Of a stretch of 64,000 nt of DNA, positions 54,794-64,000 are shown piece by piece. The first letter of the stretch is position 1, and every line of letters begins with the position of its first letter. This stretch comes from Eukaryota sp. TZLM1-RC (taxonomy: Eukaryota > Metamonada: BaSk clade), in NCBI GenBank assembly GCA_040285825.1, contig JAUPSS010000004.1:6145658-6209657 (forward strand). The letters are read 5' to 3'. Below the pieces are notes generated by a model. It had not been told where the DNA came from. It saw nothing but the letters and a program-made list of their open reading frames with translations, and searched no databases. A program made the position numbers and the translations under genes.

Positions 54794-55465
54794 CTAACCA
54801 AACAAAAACTCAGACATTTTAGAAATCACGCTTGGTTTTCTTTTTGGCTGAACGTACAATCTTTCAGTCTCCCCAATCATCACCCTCTTTGCTGGGTGAT
54901 CTGGTAGAACTCCAGCTCTGGCCACAGTCATGTACGAATCAACAGGGAGATCTTTACGGGGGACAACCCCTACCAGAGAGCCTTGTTCGTATTGGGAACC
55001 ATTGAGCGCAATTGCAGAAGTAGCTTGAACAGGATCGCCAAACTTAACATGTATAAAGTTTCCTGCACCAGAGGATCTTTCTACGATGGTCCCAACACGG
55101 GATAGATAAGACAGAACGCTGGAGGTTTGTTTTGGGTCAAACCCAAAAACAGTAACCCAGTGTGAAGAGTCATCTGTTTCAGTAGGGTAAACAATGTCTC
55201 TAGAACGGTCAGATAGTGATAGTGGTCTGTTGTACTGTATGGGATCGGATGGTTTTGGAACAGGAGTTTCAGGAAAAGTTCGAATAGTTGGATCGACAAT
55301 GGACAGTGATGGTGGTATTTCTTCCTCTCTGGGTGGTTGAAATTGGCGAGCCTGGTACTCTGCAAAAGGGGTTCGAGGTTCTGTTGGTGGTGCTGTTCTT
55401 GGAGGAGAACGTTGTATGTGGGGAAGAATAACAGGCTTAAGAGGTCGTTTTGGTGTTGAAGACAT
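54794..55465 (-). CDS. NUP35: Nucleoporin NUP35/Nup53
   Basis: 223 residues, no introns, ATG at 55465. It has a Pro/Ser-rich disordered N-terminus (about 100 residues) and then the atypical NUP35-type RRM: SHWVTVFGFDPKQTSSVLSY, GTIVERSSGAGNFIHVKF, ATSAIALNG. A C-terminal amphipathic end (SKMSEFLFG) corresponds to the membrane-binding helix of this family. NUP35 links inner-ring nucleoporins to the pore membrane. It converges with RPC5 with under 180 bp between the stop codons. Confidence 0.88.
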   Translation of the reverse strand: MSSTPKRPLKPVILPHIQRSPPRTAPPTEPRTPFAEYQARQFQPPREEEIPPSLSIVDPTIRTFPETPVPKPSDPIQYNRPLSLSDRSRDIVYPTETDDSSHWVTVFGFDPKQTSSVLSYLSRVGTIVERSSGAGNFIHVKFGDPVQATSAIALNGSQYEQGSLVGVVPRKDLPVDSYMTVARAGVLPDHPAKRVMIGETERLYVQPKRKPSVISKMSEFLFG

Positions 55466-55985
55466 CAGCTAAGAGCACAAAAATGTCAAATGGGAGAAAA
55501 TGAAGATGAGATTAATCACAAACCTTTTTAATATAATATTGAAATGGGAATTTTTGGATAATTCCACGCAGTACTACTTCAGAATTGTTCAGTAATTGGA
55601 TTCATCTTGGATCAAAATTTAGTAAATGTCATGGGTATCCCAAAGGACTGAAGTGGAAACAAGTCTTCACCGTTGATTCTAATAACTTCAGTTTTGAAAG
55701 AGTTTTCACTTCTCTCAATCCTAAAAATGATCGACTTTAGGTAGTTTGTTTCCCTTTCCTGAACTTCACTGTTTGAAGTTCAATGTTTCGTCTACCAGCA
55801 GTGTAAGAATCAATAATTAGTTTGTCTCTTTTTTCATTAAATTTTTTTCTTTTTCATTAAATGATTTTTTGGTTTTTTTTTGGTTTTTGTTTTTTTTGTA
55901 TTTTTCCCACACTTATTATCTTTTTTGTTTGTTTCTTTCTGCTTCAGCCATATTGATTCATTTGGACTCAATATGACTCATCTCA
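55466..55985. other. Intergenic with a T-rich tract
   Basis: No gene. T-runs at about 55820-55905 are the strongest feature. It contains the NUP35 upstream region. Confidence 0.5.
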
Positions 55986-55989
55986 GCAG

Positions 55990-56460
55990 CATATGATCGA
56001 CTGATTTGGTAAGGAATTTTCTTTGGATTAGGAGTTTCTAAAACTTATACCAGTTTGGCATCATATTCGTTAGGGTCCATTCCAGCAATGACCTTTCCTT
56101 GTAATGTATTCAGTTCGTTCCCACATATAATTCATCCCTGTCTTTTTGTTTGTCTTTACATTTTTCAAATCATTCCTTTTGTTGAACTGAAACTCCAATG
56201 CCATCTATCAGAATAATGCCGTCAAAAAATTAACCATCAGTTTTTTAGGTATGCTGCATGTTGGGTATCCTTTTTCAAGTTTTAGGATTTTTTTCATCAA
56301 CGTCAATCGTTTGATCATCGCTTTCTTGAGTTTCATCAAACTCTGTGATCGGAAGTACGGTGGATTCACCAGACAGTTATCTTGACTGATTGATAATGAT
56401 TTGCATACTTCTGATTTCAATCCGAATATACGCTGAAGAGAGTGATGTTCTAATAACATA
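55990..56460 (-). pseudogene. Fanzor relic, DPN-type, centre only
   Basis: Minus-strand pieces in different frames: GIILIDGIGVSVQ (about 56200), the strand that precedes the RuvC domain in this family, then LQGKVIAGMDPNEYDAKL (Asp at 56075-56077). The latter is a close match to RIVAIDPNEHDL of the relic at 48410-50502. Nothing after RuvC-I is recognisable. An acidic stretch (TEFDETQESDDQTIDVDEKN) lies upstream. Non-functional. Confidence 0.6.
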
Positions 56461-57287
56461 ATGTTGTAAATAAATAAAGGATTAGGTTTTCCCCTTCAGC
56501 ATTTTTAATCAAGACATACGACTGACATCCGCTATAAGTATCAAAGATCTTTTAAGAAATTTTTCTCAATGTACATGTATATCTAGGAATATATAAGGTA
56601 AATTAGGCTTTCCTTTCATTGACTTGGATTTCGGGGTGGAAATTCTTTTTTCCAAGCATCTCAATGAAAATGTTGCATTCTGTTGAAGTAAGAATGTTTT
56701 CATCAAGTGTCAGATAGCTCTGAGGTCACACGAGGTTTTGCAGTCTTTGGAGCATCTACAGAAGTTCTTATTCTAGAAGTTGTTTTACGTTTAGTGTTTC
56801 CAAATAGTTGATTTACGTTCAGGTGACATAAACGTTTATCAATAGTGAAGGGATAAGTGATGCTAAAAACTAGTAATTGGTTTAGTATAAAATGCGAACT
56901 TTGCGGGTTTTTCTACAAATGTTATTACGAAGGTTGTAACGAAGTTTTATATAAATATGATAACAAAGTATCAAACAAAAAATACATAAAACCAATAATT
57001 AAAGATATCAGTAAATTTAATTTTGGTTTTATCAATATCTACATTGACTTATAGTACAGGGTATTAGACTATCTTGGCGAAAGTGCATAATTCAAATGAA
57101 AGGTATTACCTCCATCACTGATGAATAACAAAGACTTACTGTCAAAAGAAGAGATTCCCTTAAATTCCCACAGAGTTTCCCTTGATCAAAACTGAATTGA
57201 AGAGCACTAGTTTTGGCAGACATGAATTATTCATATCGACCAAATTTAGATCGACACCCAACACAGTTCGATAGACTAAACGCATCT
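56461..57287. other. Intergenic, nothing recognised
   Basis: About 830 bp; one short unassigned frame (56857-57054) with several Cys. No domain seen. Confidence 0.5.
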
Positions 57288-60200
57288 ATGAACCTGGGCT
57301 GCTTTCTGTTACTACTCTGTACTGTGAGTGCTAGTACTCTCCTACTCACCACTGGTGTTGAAGATTTAACCACATAAAAATGTTGTAGGGGTCTTTGAAC
57401 ATATAGATACTGATGGTTTTTCCAAGGTAGATCTCTCTGAATACACAGATGTCATTGTTGCCTTTGATACTGCAATTCTCAACTCTGATGATGCCAGAGC
57501 TTTAATACAATTTGTGGAATCTGGGGGTCGTCTTGTTTTAGTTGGTGGCAGTTCCAGCAACACATTTCTAGCTACTCTTTCTAAACTCATCTCTATTGAA
57601 ACTCCTTTTTGGCGTGATGTAGACGCCGAGATATCTATCTGGGACGAGGACTGTGCGTTGACTACTTTCTTACAAGATACAACGATCATTACCAACGATC
57701 ATTCATTTACTATTTTTGGTGTTCCAGAAGACCCTTTTGCTCGTGTCTGCCTTCGTGATAAATTTGGTGTTTCTGCTGCAGTTGCAAAGGCCTGTGGTAA
57801 GGGTGTTGTCTCCTACATTTCCCTCCAGCCAGATAGGAGGTTCTATCAGAGTTCGTCGTCCCAGACATTCCTACGCCATCTTCTGTCCAATGCATTGTTG
57901 ATCTTTCCACACCAAGCTCACTAGAAAAGGCCTGATGCTTTACTGGTATATGACGTTGATATTGAAGACGCCGTGCAAACAGTCTATTTTGAGTCAATGG
58001 TACGCCAATACTACACTACAAGTCATTCGTCCTTTGATATCATTTACACCAACAATTATGAGACACTTCCATTATCAGAGTATAATCATTTGAATCTGTA
58101 CATTAACGGGAACGACCACACCCAACAGAAGTTTGAAACTCTGTACAAGACCGTGGAGAATGGTTTAAAAATTACTTTATTTGGAGGATCTACAGAGTTG
58201 TCACATGCTCTTCATAATAGCAACTTTTTAAAGGTAAACCCTGGTTCTCAATCTTGGGCTGAAGCATTGGCACCTTTTATTACTGATTTACCCTATCATC
58301 CTTTGCTTAAAGGTATAGAGAAGAATGTTTCATTTGAAGATAAAGAATTTACACCATATTCTGTTCGTGTTTCCGATCCACGTGCCACCGTCGTTTTGCG
58401 AAATAGTGATGGATGGCCGGCATTTCTCACTAAACAGATTGGTAAAGGCTTTTTCACCTTTGCCACTCTAACCACTATTCTGAATCATACCAGTTCAGAC
58501 AGATAGATTTTATCATCAATTGTCAGAAATTGCTTTGATCTCACGTACAGTGAAGCTAAGTTTAAGGCTCGTGATATTCTTTTAATCCAGATGGCACCTT
58601 ATCCTGAAGATATTTCTGACTTATTACATACAGAATGGTTCCTCAGAGACCAAGGCATCAAGTACAATGATATTGCCACTAATGAATATAATGACATCGA
58701 CCCTTCTCTCCACTCAACTATCGTTCTTACGTTCAACGGGGGTTTATTACCGACAAATCAAATGAATGTTGTCAACTCTTGGCTGCAAAAAGGAAAAAGG
58801 GTGGTATTCTTTGGAGGTAGTTCATCTCAGTCTTATCTTTCCAATATGGATTCCATGTTCATCAAGCTTCGAACATTGTGAACACAATGGACATCCCGAT
58901 CTGCAGTCAAGGATGCAGTTGTGGTTGATCAGTCTGATCCATTAACCAAGAATTTATCAATTTGATGGAACGTGTTCGCTTACTGCTGTTGATATAGCTG
59001 ATCCCAATGCCAGAGTCTCCATCAGAAGAGAGAATGGATTTGGTTATCCTTTGGCTGTAACTAAGGTTGTGAATAGTGGTGTCTTTGTACTAGTTGACTT
59101 GGCTCTTGATTGCTATAAGGGAAATGACTACCACTATTTCCAGCAATTACTATTAAATGCGATTCAAATCCAACACAAAGACACTCAGTGGACTAGGAAG
59201 AAAGTCCTTGTGTCAGTTTCTACTTCTGATGGCGATGATTCCCCAATGGAAATGAATGGACTCCAATACATACTTAAGGATATTGGTATTGAATATGATT
59301 TAATCATGCCCAATTCATTTTCTTCCACTGATTTGGAATCCTACAGTACTTATTTTATTGCCTACAATGGGGGAACCTTTGAGGAAGATGAACTCTATGA
59401 TGTCCTTTCCCTCTTAAAACAGAATAAAAAAGTTTCTTTTTGGGGAGGGTCACGAGATTTCCGGTTCAATTCAAATTTCAGGAAGATTTTCCATGTAACG
59501 CGTAGTTATGATTGGAGCCATACCGGTTTACCTCATCTAGAGTCATTTGAAACTGGTAGGTTCAATGCAAAACTTCCCAATAATGCCTCTTTTACCAAGT
59601 CTCTACAGTACAGTCTTCGTCCTTCTGGGTTGGATGGAGTAATTTACCAACGCAATGGCGATGGTTTCGGTGTTGTCGCTTGCAAGTCTACTGAGGACTG
59701 GGGATCTTCTCTTTTTGCTTTGACAACATTTGTTCCCAGTTTTGAACAAGATTCTGATATGTTTTCCTATGTACGACAATTAGTTATCAATTTCTTTCAA
59801 CTACAACCATCTGATTGTGTTAAAAGAACGCGGCGACATGCTGTTCAAGTTAGCCACAGCAGTTCAATGTTACCATCAGACTTCAAAACTGCCTTTAATA
59901 CTGCTCAACATGCATTGGGTGGAAAGCCATTCAATCAAGGAGACTCACCCAGATTTAACTTGTACTTTGGAAATGAAGAACTCTTTGGTAATGATGTTTA
60001 TGACTCAATTTTCATGATGGTCAATGGGAATGATTTAGAAGATTCTTTATGGGTCAAGCTTAACACATCTGTACATACCACAAGAACAAAGATTTTTTTC
60101 AGTGGAGGCAGTGCTGCATCAGCATTCTCCAACAGTTTTGATAAATATCTCATACGCAATTCATATGTTGGTTCTTGGAGAGCTTCCAACCAACCCGCTT

Positions 60201-60466
60201 ATACTCTAACATCTTCCCATGGGCTCACACGAGGTCTGCCTGGAGAACACCATGGTGAGATTAGCACAAGAACATATGTTATACAGATCTCTGATCATGA
60301 TGCTACAGTTTTGGCTGTTAATGGGGATAATGTTCCTTATTTGGTGGAAAAGAGAGTCAGTAGGTCATCCAGCATTGCTTATATTGTCACACCCTTCAGT
60401 GATTGGGAACGTGGAGACCTCTTTGTTCAACATGTGCTGATACATAATTTCTATCAGTATTTTTAG
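57288..60466 (+). pseudogene. Secreted five-repeat protein with amidotransferase-like folds, decayed
   Basis: A signal peptide (MNLGCFLLLLCTVSASTLLL) starts at 57288. A 34-nt interval at 57355-57388 (GTGTTG...TTGTAG) behaves as an intron: its length restores the frame. About five repeats of roughly 200 residues follow, each with a strand-helix pattern, an NG or NGG turn, and a glycine loop (LVGGSSS, LFGGST, FFGGSS, FWGGS, FSGGS) near a WxxxxxP segment. This recalls class I glutamine-amidotransferase-like folds, but no catalytic Cys-His pair is evident. Stops at 57922, 58504 and 58879 and a one-base frameshift near 58960 break the first three repeats. The last two (59051-60466) are open for 471 codons. 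Probably a pseudogene; the 3' half could still be expressed. Confidence 0.65.
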
Positions 60467-61882
60467 TTGTAATAAACAATTGTAAATAACAACAAGTAGT
60501 TCATTGAACTGTGAAAACGAAGTACTAAAATAGCAGTGTTTCGGTAACTGATGTGTTGCTATCGGGTAAAATAGCATAAGATTAGCAGTTACATTAAAAG
60601 GAGACTAAAGCAGCAACATTGAGATGTAGTTATTCATATACTTGTTGAAGCAAGAAACCAAAAGAGTTACTACAAATGAGCTGGCTGTCAATCACCTGGT
60701 TCGAATTCAAATTTGAGAAATGACTGCGGAAAGCAATGTTAATTCAATGAATATATAAGAGAATTTGAGGCTAACAATATGGTGAATGGTGACGTGTCAA
60801 CAGAAAACACAAACAAGTGTTACAATTTTGTGTTCAACAAAATAATGGTAATAGTGAAGAACAAACATGACAGTGAGGAATGGAATTCATGGTTACGAGG
60901 ACACGATTCAAATACTGAAAATTACCACAAATTCAGAAAATATGGTGGCTAAATGTAAAAACTAGATTGCAACTAAGGTCTATAGTTTAACTTTATGGAG
61001 GATACCCATTATCCAAAGTTATATCCAATGACAAAAGAACTGAAAAGAATTGTTAACAATTAATTGACAAAAAATGGTGGAAGAAAAATGTTCTTCGTGT
61101 TTTGAAAAAGTATTTGAAACAAAAATTAAAACATAGACTACAATTCCCAAAATGAGGAGGAAACATTATTGAGAGCCCCAATAGGCTACTGGAATGTAGA
61201 AAGGATCAGTGACTTAATGAGTACAAAGCAAGATGCAAATATGAAGAGAACAGAGAATCAGTCAAGGTAATGCATTGGAATATAAACAAGATGACTGATT
61301 TGAATATGTTGAATGTTTTTGATCGTTGGTTGTGTGGTAAAGAACAAAGACTGTATTTCTTAGAAATTAGTACTTTAGTTTCTGATTAGCAGATTTTAGT
61401 TATAGCTGGCATACGACAAAACGTCACAATACTTTGAACGGAAATAATCAACGGGGAAGGTAATATTTATGAAGAAACGCTCATTCAAGGAGTTACCCTG
61501 CACTTTTAAAATAAAGTCAAGAATAACTACCAACTCAAAACTAGGTCTGACGAAAATATTCACGGAAGAAGCACTAAGTACAGTTTGAAGCTGTGGGTTT
61601 GAGCAAAGATCCTAAAATCGAGAAATCGAAATTTAGTTACGTCTTACATCTCAATTCAGTAACATCGCATCTTTACCAATATCTGATGCTATAAAGTTCT
61701 GCACACTTCTTCAAAAATTTGTTTGTGTTTGAATTTTTGAATATTTTGTTTACGAACTGAAATACAGATACACTCCTTTCCTTTTTTTGTAATGTTCCAG
61801 TCCTTTCACTGCATCTGTACTGTTGGATCATTAGATTTGCCATTATTTGAATATTTTTTTTAAATTTAATTTTATTCTAAAC
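60467..61882. other. Gene-free stretch of 1.4 kb
   Basis: AT-rich, no open frame of note, no family motif seen on either strand. Confidence 0.6.
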
Positions 61883-62505
61883 CTATAAATCAACATCCAA
61901 AAAATCCATCTCTCCCAAAACAAAAACACTAGATGCAACTCTCTCATAGTGAGATCCAAGAGAAAGCAAAGCATCAGAAACCATCTTCAACATCCCCTTA
62001 AAAATAGAAAACACTATTCTATTTTGCCAAAACAATCTGTTGAAATTTCTGCCAGTTCTTCTCTTTACAATCATTTCAAAATCATCCAAAAAACGTAAAG
62101 CAGTTGGTGCAAGTGAACCAAAAAGGGAAAATACAAATGGATACAAATTGTATTTTGCATGCTGTAGACTGGCCAATTTGGACAAAGGTTCATTGTATTT
62201 TTGAATTTAAAATTTTCAGCATTTGAAAGGGGATTATGAATTTCAGAATTAACAAGCCTTTCATTTGAGGCATTACAAGGATCAACAGACATTACATCCA
62301 ATAAAATAAAGCTTCCATCTAATCCAGGTAATATGACATCACCTCTATTATTCTTATGAAAATTATTTTCAGCATCAAACAGATTTGACAACAGAGGTTC
62401 CAAGAAGGATTCAATTCTATGAGATTTACACATACAATATAACTGGTCTCTTACAGCATCATGAACCTTGCTTCTAAAAGTAATAAAATGTTTACAATTT
62501 AACAA
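61883..62505 (-). mobile_element. Family C retroelement, endonuclease part (best copy)
   Basis: Minus strand: HLLNCKHFITFRSKVHDAVR, then DQLYCMCKSHRIESFLEPLL, RGDVILPGLDG and LLDVMSVDPCN, the restriction-like endonuclease acidic positions. After a one-base frame change near 62200, the end reads YPFVFSLFGSLAPTALRFLD and ends at 61883. It is the reference for the poorer family C relics at 1171-1930 and 50520-51430. Truncated upstream at about 62520. Confidence 0.88.
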
Positions 62506-62898
62506 ATGAGTATTTGAATATTTTGAACAATATTAGAAAAAATAATTCCTTCATCACAACTTAGTTTTAGTTCAATATCCAGGCCAGAATTATACTAAAT
62601 AGACAGAATCAACTAAGATTGAAAAATGGCTGCTTCATTAAGTTAATCTTAACAATTAACCGAACTTACGTAACATCTGATTTTTGTGTGTCATTTAAGG
62701 TTTACCATTTTAAAAGAACCATAGCAAGACAAATATGGAAGAAGGGTAAAGCCAACAAAAATGAGACTAAAATGTTTGACCCCGCTTAAACTTTTTGGTA
62801 CAACTACATTCACCAGAACTGCCATACACTCGTGCATAATAATATCATCTTTACCCAAATCTGAATCAAATCTGAATCAAACCCATGAAAGCATTCTA
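62506..62898. other. 5' flank of the last gene
   Basis: No gene. The frame of the next protein is open back to 62761, but that part is less protein-like. A short upstream ATG-TAA frame lies at 62885-62899. Confidence 0.5.
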
Positions 62899-63906
62899 AT
62901 GCTCTCACTGCTTATCCTATTCATCTTGTTGATCTCATCCAACGCCCATCTCTTCTATGCCTTGGAGAATGGAGATTATCTATCTCATTACTCTTTTGAA
63001 GTTCAACATGGAATCAGCTTACCACCCCATTCTAATGTCAACTTCACTTTAACTTTCAATCCCCTGCCCCCGACATTACTCTCATCCCTATCGTTGTCAC
63101 CTCCTCCTGATGGATTGGAGTTTTCCTCTTCACAAAACTTGTCATCTTTTTTCCTTATTCCTGAAATCGCCAAATACTTTTATATTCCTCATTTACATCA
63201 GTTTCATATATTTTACCAAAATCCAAGACAAGCAGTGTCGCACGCATTCTCCCCAATTCGCGCTCTTCCAAGTTCTTTTCTTTTCCATTTAACTGAAATA
63301 CTTGGTGAATTTCCAGTCGTTGACCTTCATTTTGCTTGCAAATCGTCTCTTTATAAGATATCTACGTGGCCGTATGTTTCAAATATTGATTTATTATTTC
63401 AATGCAACAGTAATGTTGATTTACCTTTTTTTAATATTTCACCTAATAGTTCTTCAATTGTTGAAGAACCCGCAGTTTCTTATCTTGGTCATGCCAAGGG
63501 TTTTAATCTTTATGGAATTGGTTATCTTGACGGTTCTAATATAAGTGTTGTTCACAATTTAAATAGTGAATTAGTTTTTATTTGTAGTAGTTTTAGGTGT
63601 AGCAATTGTTTTGGATTTAATTGTACAGAAAAGCAGTTGGTGGTTCTCACTGATGAATCATCTATCAATTTCTCAATCAAAGTTGATTATGATTGTCCTC
63701 CTTTTTCTCAACTTCCACCTACTTATTTTCAAGGAGTTGTTATTCCCCCTGGCTTTATTTATTCAGAAAACACTCTAATTCAAAGAACTAATTCTATTTT
63801 GTTCAAAGTCCCGGTTCCTGATGAAGCAATGATTATAAATGTTCCAGTAATCACTTGTTTGGTAATTGTAGCGATTGTTGTCAAACTTTTATTTAAAGGA
63901 GGTTAG
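62899..63906 (+). CDS. Type I membrane protein, unknown family
   Basis: 335 residues if started at ATG 62899, which is followed by a clear signal peptide (LSLLILFILLISSNA). An earlier in-frame ATG at 62761 would bury that signal 46 residues in. The body is beta-rich with several N-glycosylation sites and a Cys cluster (CSSFRCSNCFGFNC). One membrane helix closes the protein (VPVITCLVIVAIVVKLLF) with the short tail KGG. The topology is reminiscent of PIG-X/PBN1, the ER partner of GPI mannosyltransferase I, but I cannot point to diagnostic residues, so the function is left open. No introns. Confidence 0.7.
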   Translation: MLSLLILFILLISSNAHLFYALENGDYLSHYSFEVQHGISLPPHSNVNFTLTFNPLPPTLLSSLSLSPPPDGLEFSSSQNLSSFFLIPEIAKYFYIPHLHQFHIFYQNPRQAVSHAFSPIRALPSSFLFHLTEILGEFPVVDLHFACKSSLYKISTWPYVSNIDLLFQCNSNVDLPFFNISPNSSSIVEEPAVSYLGHAKGFNLYGIGYLDGSNISVVHNLNSELVFICSSFRCSNCFGFNCTEKQLVVLTDESSINFSIKVDYDCPPFSQLPPTYFQGVVIPPGFIYSENTLIQRTNSILFKVPVPDEAMIINVPVITCLVIVAIVVKLLFKGG

Positions 63907-64000
63907 CCTATATGGTGAATGATCCTAGGGTTTTTAGGGTTTTGCTTTCACATAATCAAAATGATGACTAGGGCTTGATGAGTAATTGAATGTTTGGATT

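Noticed and set aside
57288-60466. Reassigned stop codons to explain the interrupted repeat protein
   Set aside because: TAG, TGA and TAA end the intact genes in this window, and a true frameshift is also present.
60700-60720. T-loop-like GGTTCGAATTC
   Set aside because: No matching D-arm or anticodon arm upstream; chance match.
1-64000. CRISPR array, bacterial operons or prophage
   Set aside because: No regularly spaced repeats were seen; introns and eukaryotic nuclear proteins show this is not prokaryotic DNA.

Overview
The window is eukaryotic, AT-rich and gene-poor. It carries spliceosomal introns of only 28 to 71 nt, an Sm core protein, an RNA polymerase III subunit, a nuclear pore protein, an NMD-type PIK-related kinase and a C2/coiled-coil protein of centriolar type. 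Introns begin GTATGT, GTTTGT or GTACGT, and several end in a branch-like motif fused to the acceptor (ACTAACCTTAG, TTAACCCTAG, TTACACAAG). That architecture is known from metamonads such as trichomonads. A flagellated, phagotrophic metamonad is my best guess for the host; it is inference, because no rRNA or tRNA is present.

Host genes in order: an acidic Ser-rich N-terminus (1-245, -); a Patched/Dispatched-type RND transporter (2896-5484, +); three secreted BPI/LBP-family lipid-binding proteins (10303-11832 +, 12675-14225 -, 22241-23777 +), each with four exons and 472 codons; an SMG1-like kinase (29131-36528, +); a secreted GH13 alpha-amylase with two introns (36806-38383, -); a C2/coiled-coil protein (44048-45238, -); a cathepsin B-like protease with one intron (46406-47418, -); SmB (47790-48149, -); RPC5/POLR3E (53426-54616, +); NUP35/Nup53 (54794-55465, -); a decayed secreted five-repeat protein (57288-60466, +); and a type I membrane protein (62899-63906, +).

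Most of the remaining DNA is a graveyard of mobile elements. (i) At least three families (A, B, C) of non-LTR-like reverse transcriptases ending in a zinc-finger plus restriction-like endonuclease are present, mostly 5'-truncated; family A copies share one 3' tail. (ii) Seven relics of Fanzor (eukaryotic TnpB-like RNA-guided nucleases) are present: five show a recognisable RuvC-I box and three of these also keep a RuvC-II box, while two are N-terminal-only fragments. They fall into a DPG-type and a DPN-type lineage. (iii) One 741-bp gag-only LTR retrotransposon with intact LTRs and a 4-bp target duplication sits beside the catalytic box of a family B reverse transcriptase.

The secreted amylase, cathepsin B and BPI proteins fit a cell that digests bacteria and binds their lipids. 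SMG1, SmB, NUP35 and RPC5 are ordinary RNA and nuclear housekeeping. All assignments come from reading motifs by eye; no database search was possible.
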